From Melieria omissa (Eukaryota > Arthropoda > Insecta > Diptera > Ulidiidae), in contig OZ020267.1 in NCBI GenBank assembly GCA_963971225.1, forward strand, positions 53,957,590 through 54,021,589: DNA of 64,000 nt, read 5' to 3'. Below, piece after piece: positions 24,101 through 33,100 of this stretch. The notes under the pieces were generated by a model. That model saw only the letters and a list, made by a program, of their open reading frames with translations. It searched no databases and was not told the DNA's origin. The first letter of the stretch is position 1, and every line of letters begins with the position of its first letter. A program made the translations under genes and the position numbers.

Positions 24101-27100
24101 CTGAACACAGACTCCAAGGTTTTAATACACGAAAGAATACAAATTGTCTTAAAGAGCAAAAGCCGACTTGCTCGATTCGATTCTTATGATTTTTATAAAC
24201 TTTTAGCAGATATCCGACTGATCAAGTTTCCAAAGATGAGAGTTTTCTTGTCTTATCAATCAGATCAGATATGACAGATCTAACAGGTTGCATATATCTT
24301 ATCTGTACTGCTTCTTCTACAAACTTTGCTGCTTTTACTCATTTATACTTTTACTATTAAATATCAACCAAATTTGTCCTCTCTCTGAGTTACTCACTCG
24401 ACACTTAAACGTTAACGCTTCAGTCTGGCAAAACAATTCATCAGAAATTCAATGCTCCCGACTTGAGCAGTTGTTGGAGTTGCAACCTGGCCGTGTGCGC
24501 GTTCTCACGTAATACTAGAAAAATGTGGGAAATATGCCGAAAATGCCGCTACTTACTTGACAATCTGTCGACGCTCTCGAAGCGTCCTTCCACCTTCGAG
24601 CGCAGCGAGTCCAAATCGAAAGGTGCCGCAAGGCCATGATCGACGCTGCGTGATTTGCTCCTGTAAAACGGAAAAGAACACAACGACGCGGGGTGAGTGG
24701 GGTGCGGCAGATGTGCACAGTGGCGGCAGATAGCGGCACCTGACGAGCTACACAGTCGCCAGTCATGTGCCGCTATTTATATAAATATATTTATTCAGTT
24801 TTTATATATGTGTGTGTGTGTGTGTGTGTAATATTTCACTGCCTTTGTTTTCAGTGGCATTAAAATTTTTATTTAAATTTTAATTTGCACGCACTTTTGT
24901 GGATATTCGCTGAGATTTATTAGGCGCTCGAGTGGAAATAACCAAAAGTGTTGCGTTATCGTGACGCGGCGATCTACGGAAAGCCGCGCTTGATCGATTT
25001 ATTGGCGTGTTGCTGGTGTTTTGTTGTCGTTGCTGTTGCTGTTGTTGACCAATTAAGTCGTTGCTTGTGCTGTCCTAAAATAAAAATAAAATCGCATTAA
25101 AGATGCGCAATTTTAATCGCTTTTTAATTGATTTGTTGTGAGTTGCTCGAAGCGGTAGCTGCTCATTTTGGTTTTCAAGCGTTAATTTTGTGTTGTATTA
25201 TTTATTTGGTGGTTTTTATGGGTTTTAAATTTATTGCTTTGTGTGTGACGACGAATTTGGTTGTAGTTGTTTTTGTTGTTGTTGTTGTTGCTTTATATTT
25301 AGCACCATGCGACAGATATGCGCGCGTAATCTCTGTAACCTTAAATTTTAATCACAGCATCTGGCTGTCCGTCCAGCTACCTGTCTGTCTGTCTGTTTGT
25401 CTACATAGTTGCACGCTGGCCACGGCACTAAATTGTTTATCTGTCTAAAACGGCAAATAATGGTTGCAATACGTTTGCTGGCGCTGCTGTTGTTGTTTTT
25501 GTTGACATTTGTGCGCATTACGCATTTCACTGCGGCCGCAGAATTGTTTCAGCTCAGAATTGTTTCAGTTCTGTATGTGCTGCTCTTGTTGTTGTTGTTG
25601 TAGACGCTGAATTTGTTTGTTGTTGTTTTTGTCTATTGGCCCCGTCCTCAAAATATTTTCCTTGAGTTAGTAAATTGCGCGCTTTTACTTCACTCAACTG
25701 TTGCCCGTACAAGTGGCAAATCGTTGTTTTTTCATTCATTCAACTTTTTGCATGAACAATTTTTAACTGGTACGAAAAAAATATATATATTTTATATGGG
25801 TTTTAGAATTTATTATAGTTTGCACTGATGTTTATTTATATTCTATAAACAGAAGACTAGATTAAATATAGATTAAGTCTAGTCTAGTCTAGTCTAGTCT
25901 AGTCTAGTCTAGTCTAGTCTAGTCTAGTCTAGTCTAGTCTAGTCTAGTCTAGTCTAGTCTAGTCTAGTCTAGTCTAGTCTAGTCTAGTCTAGTCTAGTCT
26001 AGTCTAGTCTAGTCTAGTCTAGTCTAGTCTAGTCTAGTCTAGTCTAGTCTAGTTTTAGAGATTGACAACTACGACCCACTTTGGGATAGTAAAACACAAA
26101 CAGGAGAAAAAAGGGACTCCCTAGGTGGTCTTAGGCCATTTTAATTTTCATTTCTTTTTCAAAAAATCATTGGTAAATATTGGCGATTTTGTGCAGCACT
26201 CGTTGAGTACAAAGATTGCGCACTGGTCGAGGGTGCCGGCTATGGCGCGAATGAAGCTGTGAGCGGGGCTTTTATTGAAATCGCGCGGCAGACGCATTCA
26301 ACGCAACGTGACGCGACTTTGGTGGCAATTGGCGCGTGCGTTGACGTATTGGCGCGTTTGCGTCTTATTAACAAAATTTGCGGACAATATTTGTCCCATT
26401 AAAATGCAAAATATGTACAACTGCACATACATACATACATATATACGATGCAAGTTGTATATCTAAGTACACATTGTGGGCATAGTTTTGCGTTGTTTTG
26501 TTGTTTATAATTTTTTTTGGCAATTTTGTGGCATCAAAATGTTAGTTTTTGTCATAATTCAGTTAACTTGGATCAGAACTTTTCTTTAAAATATTATGTA
26601 GAAAATCTAAAAAGTTTGGTGGTTAATTACGCAAGAAGAAGAAGCATTTCAGCAAATAGAAAAAAAGATGGAACACAAATTTTTTGTTGGCAAATTTCTT
26701 TAATATTTTTCCTACATATTTCAAATGCATTTTAACATTTTTTTTTCAAAATATCTAACTAAAAAGTTTGCTTAACACAAACAAGAATCAGCAGAGTATG
26801 AGGAAATACTAAATCTAGCTACGCAATGTTAGAAATTTTCTACTGAATTTGCTCGCATAAACTTTCAAATCCTGATTGCGTACGAAATAGAATAATCACA
26901 TCACAACTCGCGCTCAACGTTGCTGTCTATGTTGTTATTGTTATTCGGCGCCTAAGGCATTTTAATTGATTTATGCACTCAACGTGCCAATTATACGCAC
27001 TCAGCATTTAATTGAAACGTTTTAAAAATTTAAATTTCACATACACACAGTCACACTGCAGTGATTTGTGGTCATTCGCTTGCCGCACACCATGGCGTAT

Positions 27101-30100
27101 GCGTGTTTTTTGCGCCGTCACTCGAATGTGCCAACTAGGAAAGCTGCTTGGGTCGCTTGAAAGGCGTTCAACGTCAAAGTGTCAGAACACTTTGAGCACA
27201 CTGGCTGGTTGTCAATAAGTTCGTACGACAAGTAGACAGTCCGTCCGGTTTGTCTGTTTGATCTGTTCTGCATGTAGTCGAGTGAGAAAAGCAATGTTGT
27301 ATGTCTCACTGAACTCCAGGGAACAACATGCAATATTCGTTTGCTGTGGCGTAAAATGCACGCTGGCAAATATTTACTGTGTTTGTGTGTGTGTGAAAGA
27401 GAGCGTTCTGATGTCTCGACAGCGTTTTCAGCTGATTGACAAAATTAATTTCCGCAACTACTCGGCACTTGTGTGCCAAATAGAACGCACCGCTCTCGAA
27501 CGGATGTGAATGGCGTACGACGCTGACAGCTGCGTTCACGACTGTAGCAAATGACGAAAATTGAAAGATGAAATGTGAAAAAAATACAAAAATACCAAAT
27601 GGAAAAAAATGAAGACATAAACGAAGAGAGCGGGAAAGCAAATGCATTGGCAATATTTTTTCTTTCACTTGATCAATCAATGTGAATGCCACAATTTCGG
27701 GCAGCCTAATTGTGCCTTTGGGTTGCATTAATTAACATTGCACGGAAGTGCTTGGCACAGTAAACAAATTATTTATAGATAAATATTGTATCTGCTGGCA
27801 TTGTTGTTGTGTTCGGTTCGGCGTGATGTAAAATTTATGCAACATGCAAATTACGCAGCTGCGCAATTTACCAAAAGTTTCATGCGCCTACAAATTGCCC
27901 AAGAAATGTGTAAATTGTGTGCTTTTGCTTGAGGCATTCGATGCGAAAAGATATTTCGCTGTGTTTGTTTTGCCGGCTAATGAAAAAAAGGCAAAACCTG
28001 TGCAGCTGTGCAAAGTTCAAGTTGTTGCTGCTTGGAAATGCGCCAACGGCAAAACGACTGCGTCTGTGGGTTGAAAGCACCGACACGGACACTTGTCTGG
28101 AAAATCGAAGTGAAAGAGGTGAAAGCGGTTGCAATGGCCATGAGTCTGTGATGTTGATGTTGTTGGCGAATCAGACCAAGGACCTAAAAACTTGTGGGCG
28201 TTCAAGGTCACCAATTCTCATGGGGCAGAGATAGATAACATAACTTTTGCCCAGAGTGATGAAATATTTTGTCCACATTTATGGAGCGAACACATTGAAG
28301 ACGGCAGGCACATGGCCACAAGACCGACTACAAGATGCGGGCGTGTCGCTGCTGTCTTCAATGTGTTCAGGGCACAAGGCATGAAATCGCTAGTTTCCCT
28401 GTGTCAATAACGTTGAATAATCTACAATTCTAGCCACAAGTTCTTGTTTACAAGCACAAATTGAACAATGTTTTTGGATGAAAAAAATAACACAGATCAA
28501 ACGTAGAGAATTGTAACACTTGACTGATTCTTTTGACGCACCAAACATTTTATCATTTTAAAGAATCTCACAGACTGTCGACGGCTGTCGACTCAATTCG
28601 ATTTCCACACACCATGGCGTAAAGGGGCATTAAAGTGTTGTAAGCAGATAACAAATTAAATTACTATCAAAATTTACTCATTTTGTGATACAACATTTGG
28701 TACTTGAAATAAAGTAGTAAAGATGACGCAAAAGCATTCGAAAGCTGCTACTTTTGACACACTCAAAATGCAATCTTACTTAATGTCAATCACACGACAG
28801 ACCTTTGAGTTGTTTTGATTTGATATAGTTTCCACATTGTTCATAAACAAATGGGAATTGAGCGAATGTGAACCGATAACAAGAAACACTAATCAACACT
28901 TTTCGTTTTAGCATATTCGGTGATGACTTTTTGAAATCCCTAAATTGTGGGCCATTCATAATTTGTCATTTAATTTCAATTCGCTTTCAATTTTCAGGGA
29001 CATCGAAATTGTCTCATGATGTGCGGTGAAGTTGGACCTCAATAGTGTTGATTAAAAAAGGTTTTGAAGAGGTTAAATTCAAGAGCTAAAGGTGTTTGAA
29101 TGGTGGGACCTAAAAAAAGTTGAACTAGAAGTCTTAGAAGCATTTGGATTTAAAACTACAGGTGATTGAAAAATTGAACCCACAGAATGTTGCATTAAAA
29201 GATTACATTACAAATGTTTTGGAACAAGAAGCTGCAGGTGTTTGAGAAGCTTAACCTAAAAAAAAATCAAGAATAAGATACACTTGAAATTAGGAGCAAA
29301 AAGTGGCTGAAAAGTTGGGTCTGAAGAATGTTGAATGAAAGTCTTTTGAAGCTCTTGAAATTACGTACTTCAGTTTTTTGAAAAGTTGTACTGAAAGAAT
29401 GTTGTATGAAAGTCTTTTGAAGCACTTGAAATTAGGAGCTAAAGAACGTTGAAGAGCTGGATCTGAAGAATGTTGAATGAAAGTCTTTGGAAGTACCATG
29501 AAGTAGGAGCTGTAAATGGTTGAAAAGTTGTACTGAAAGAATGTTTTATGAAAGTCTTTTGAAGCACTTTGAAGTAGGAGCTGCAGACCGAACTGTTGTA
29601 CCTCAAGAATGTGGGATGAAGAGTCTTTTAAAACACTTGAAATTAGGATCTACAGTTTGCTGAAGAATTAGATCTGAAGAATGGTGGATGGAGAGTCATT
29701 TTAAGTACTTGAAATTAGGAGTTAAAGGTAGTTGAAGAGTTGGATCCGAAGAATCTTTCGAAGCACCTGAAGTTAGAAGCTACAGTTGTTCGACAAGTTG
29801 TACTGAATGAACTTTGTATGAAAGTATTTTCAAGCACTTGAAATCCGGAGCTACAGTTAGTTGAAAAGTTGAATACGAAGAATATTTTCAAGCACTTGAA
29901 ATTAGGAGCTACAGTTGTTCGACAAGTTGTACTGAATGAACGTTGTATGAAAATCTTTTAAAGCACTTGAAATCCGGAGCTAAAGGTAGCTGAAGAGTTG
30001 GATCCGAAGATTATTTTCAAGCACTTGAAATTAGGAGCTACAGTTGTTCGACAAGTTGTACTGAATGAACGTTGAATGAAAGTCTTTTGAAGCACTTGAA

Positions 30101-33100
30101 ATCAGGAGCTACAGTTGGTTAAAGAATTGGATCTCAAGAATGCTGTATAAAAGTCTTTTGAGCTCTTGAGCTCAGAAGTTGAAGGTGGTTGAGAAGTTGG
30201 ACGAAACCTTGTTTGAAGCACTTAAAAAAAAATGGGCGAATTGTTGGAAAGTTGGATCCGAAGAATTGAGGCACTTGAAATTAAGTTTCACCCAACGAAT
30301 GTTGGATGAAAAGTCTTTTGAAGCAGCTTTGTTGATAAGCTGAACCAAAAGAATGTTGTATGAAAAATCTTTTAAACACTTGAATTTGGGAACTAATTTT
30401 AACTGAACTGAGTTTGAGAACTTATTGAAACTAAAAACTGTTGAATTTAAATTCTTGAAATGCTTTGTGAAATTATAAACAATTTAACTAATTCAAAGTC
30501 TACTAAAGCTTCTTGAAATTATTATAGAAACAATAGAAAATTGAATACTGGGTCTTAAGAAAAAAAAAATATTCTTATTAATATTAATAATAATATTTCT
30601 TTTGATGTTTTTAAACTTTTTAATTTTTTTTAAGCACTTTTTCCACTATATTTCGATGATTTTAAGTACCACTCAAAGCTTGTGATGGTTATAGTCATTT
30701 AAAAAATGTTACGAAAATAACTTTAAGCCATAGAAAGAAATCATTAAACATTGTAATCTCAACTTGTTTTACACTTCTGAGTACTTTCTTCTTGAGTTAC
30801 ATCGTGGAAGTAACAGGTTGTTGAAAAGTTGGCCTCTAAAAATGTGAGATAGTAGGCCTTTTTGTTGTTGTTGAACCTGTTTACGTTTTTAAGCATTTCT
30901 CAAGATCTTTGAGGACTTTGCGAACAAATGACAGTTGTTGTTTTTGGTCTTTTTGATAGTTTCAAGTGAAGAACTTTTAGCAAGTAATGCAATCAGTTAT
31001 TATTAAACTTTCTTATCTCAGATAAAAAAATTTACGCACAAATTATAAACTTTCCGGTATACTTTCTACGCTTCAAGAAATGCAGATTAGTAAACAGTAG
31101 TTTTAAGATTAGATTAGATTTCGAAAGGTGTGTTTGCACTGAGACCAGAGATGATCTATCTGTAGTATTGACTACAAATACCAATGAAAACTGTCGATAG
31201 ATTTGATGATTTATGATCAACACTGGTGTGGTGAAATAATAATCGCGCTCAGGTGATATGCAAAATTTCACCAAACCAAAGAAAAACTGTTTGTGGGAAA
31301 AAGTTTTCCAAAATCGTGAAGCTCTCCGCAGACTAAAGTTTTGTCTGTATAACACAGCGAATTCTGCGCTGTAGACACAATCGAAATCATAAAATCGAAA
31401 TGTATAAAAAAAATTGCTGTACTAATAGTGGCTAGTCGAGTCAATACTGTTGTTTTTGTTGTTATTGCAAAAGTTCAATTGCTTGATTGTGTTTACTACA
31501 AAATTTCCAAGTGCTACTACTGAGCGGCGGCGGCGTTGTATCTTATCGGCAGCGAGCCGGTACAGGCGACCCGAAATGCAATGAAACTTTTTATGGCAGC
31601 ATGCGGCCCAATTGGACTCCGGCGTTGCACCACCGCTCTGCCGATAAACGCTCACTGTCATTGACGACGAATGGCGGCGCGCATAAATGTCAACGATCCG
31701 CTGCAGTGCAACCCGCACTTTGCAGCCGAAGACGCACTCGACAGGCATGTTGCATACTTCAGTGCAAGTGCCACTGTTATTGTTGTTGTTTTATGTGTAC
31801 TCGCCAGTGCAAACTTGCGTGCAGGTGACTCATGGACGCGATTACACTTGAGAATCGCTTGCAGTGGTCGTCGTCGTTATCGAGTCGGACACTGTGCCAG
31901 TGTGGCCAGCCAGCACTCGAAAGTGGAACACACACTTCAGATTGCGACAAATTCAATGTTGATGCTGTCGAGATATGAACGCCTTGCTGTCCGAGTTGTT
32001 GCGGTGTTCACTTCTTGGCCATTTTCTTTTATTTTTAACGATTAAAATAATCGAAGTAGTAATAACGGCCAAGTGGCGTTCGGTATCGCGATAATAAGTA
32101 ATTCATTTATAAAACAATTAACTGTTGTTTTCTTAAAGATAACGGATCGATTATGCTGACCCAGTGTAAGAAAATGTAACAAGAAAATAAAAAAGAATTG
32201 GACTTGTAAGAAACACACACAATTGCAGCTTATTTGGGTCATAGAGTCATCGATGGATCGATTGAGGTTATGTGACATTGACAGTTGACGATTAGAATCC
32301 AATTGAATTTTCAATGCTAAAATGAGGTTTAAATCTCTAATCTGACTACTGAAATGATTTTCACCGTTTTCATGAACAAATTTTGGGTGAGCGATTTTTT
32401 TTTATAAATCGAAGAGCGTGTGAGGTCTAAGTGGCATAATGGCTCGAACACATTTATAACAGCAGCGATACGACCACAGCTGCCTAAATATGAAATCAAA
32501 ACGTTTTTACGGAGGTGACTATTTTGACAACTACACGTCTACATGACCACAGTTGTGGCTTAGAACTATTTCTATTTCGCAGGCAACAAAACCAAATCAA
32601 TTGGCAACACTTTTTCAAAACATTAGCTTTTGTAGGCGTTTTTATTGTAATCAATTAGATGACTACACGGCGAGGGTTGAAGTCGACTTCATTTTGTGAT
32701 CGTGTGGCCCTTTTGCTGCCGCTTTTAATGTGTTGGGGCCACTTCGTTTTTCATTATAATCAAGTAGATGACTACACGGCGACAATTGAAGCTGACGCCA
32801 CCTTTTACTGTTGTCTTCAATGTTTGGGGGCTACGATGTTCTTCATTGTAATCAATTAGGTGACTACACGGCGACAGTTGAAGTCGACGCCACCTTTTAC
32901 TGTCGTCTTCAATGTTTTGGGGCTACGACGTTCTTCATTGTAATCAATTAGGTGACTACACGGCAACGGTTGAAGCCGACTTCACTTTGTGGCCGTGTGG
33001 TGGTATTGCTTCAATGTGTTGACGATACTACGTTCTCAAGTATTACTAAACCTGAACACAAGTATACAGCACTTGTGATATGAAAATGTATCGAGTTTTC

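Larger units (their letters stand above)
14481..24556 (-). other. large mtd intron, left portion of exon b to LysM interval
   Basis: No exon was recognised in these 10 kb. It holds decayed minisatellites (14.8-15.87 and 22.49-23.36 kb), a duplicated ~340-bp sequence (17.2 and 19.7 kb), non-LTR retrotransposon fragments (20.7-21.2 kb) and short AGGTTAGGTTAGG blocks at 19.22 and 23.38 kb. Confidence 0.7.
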
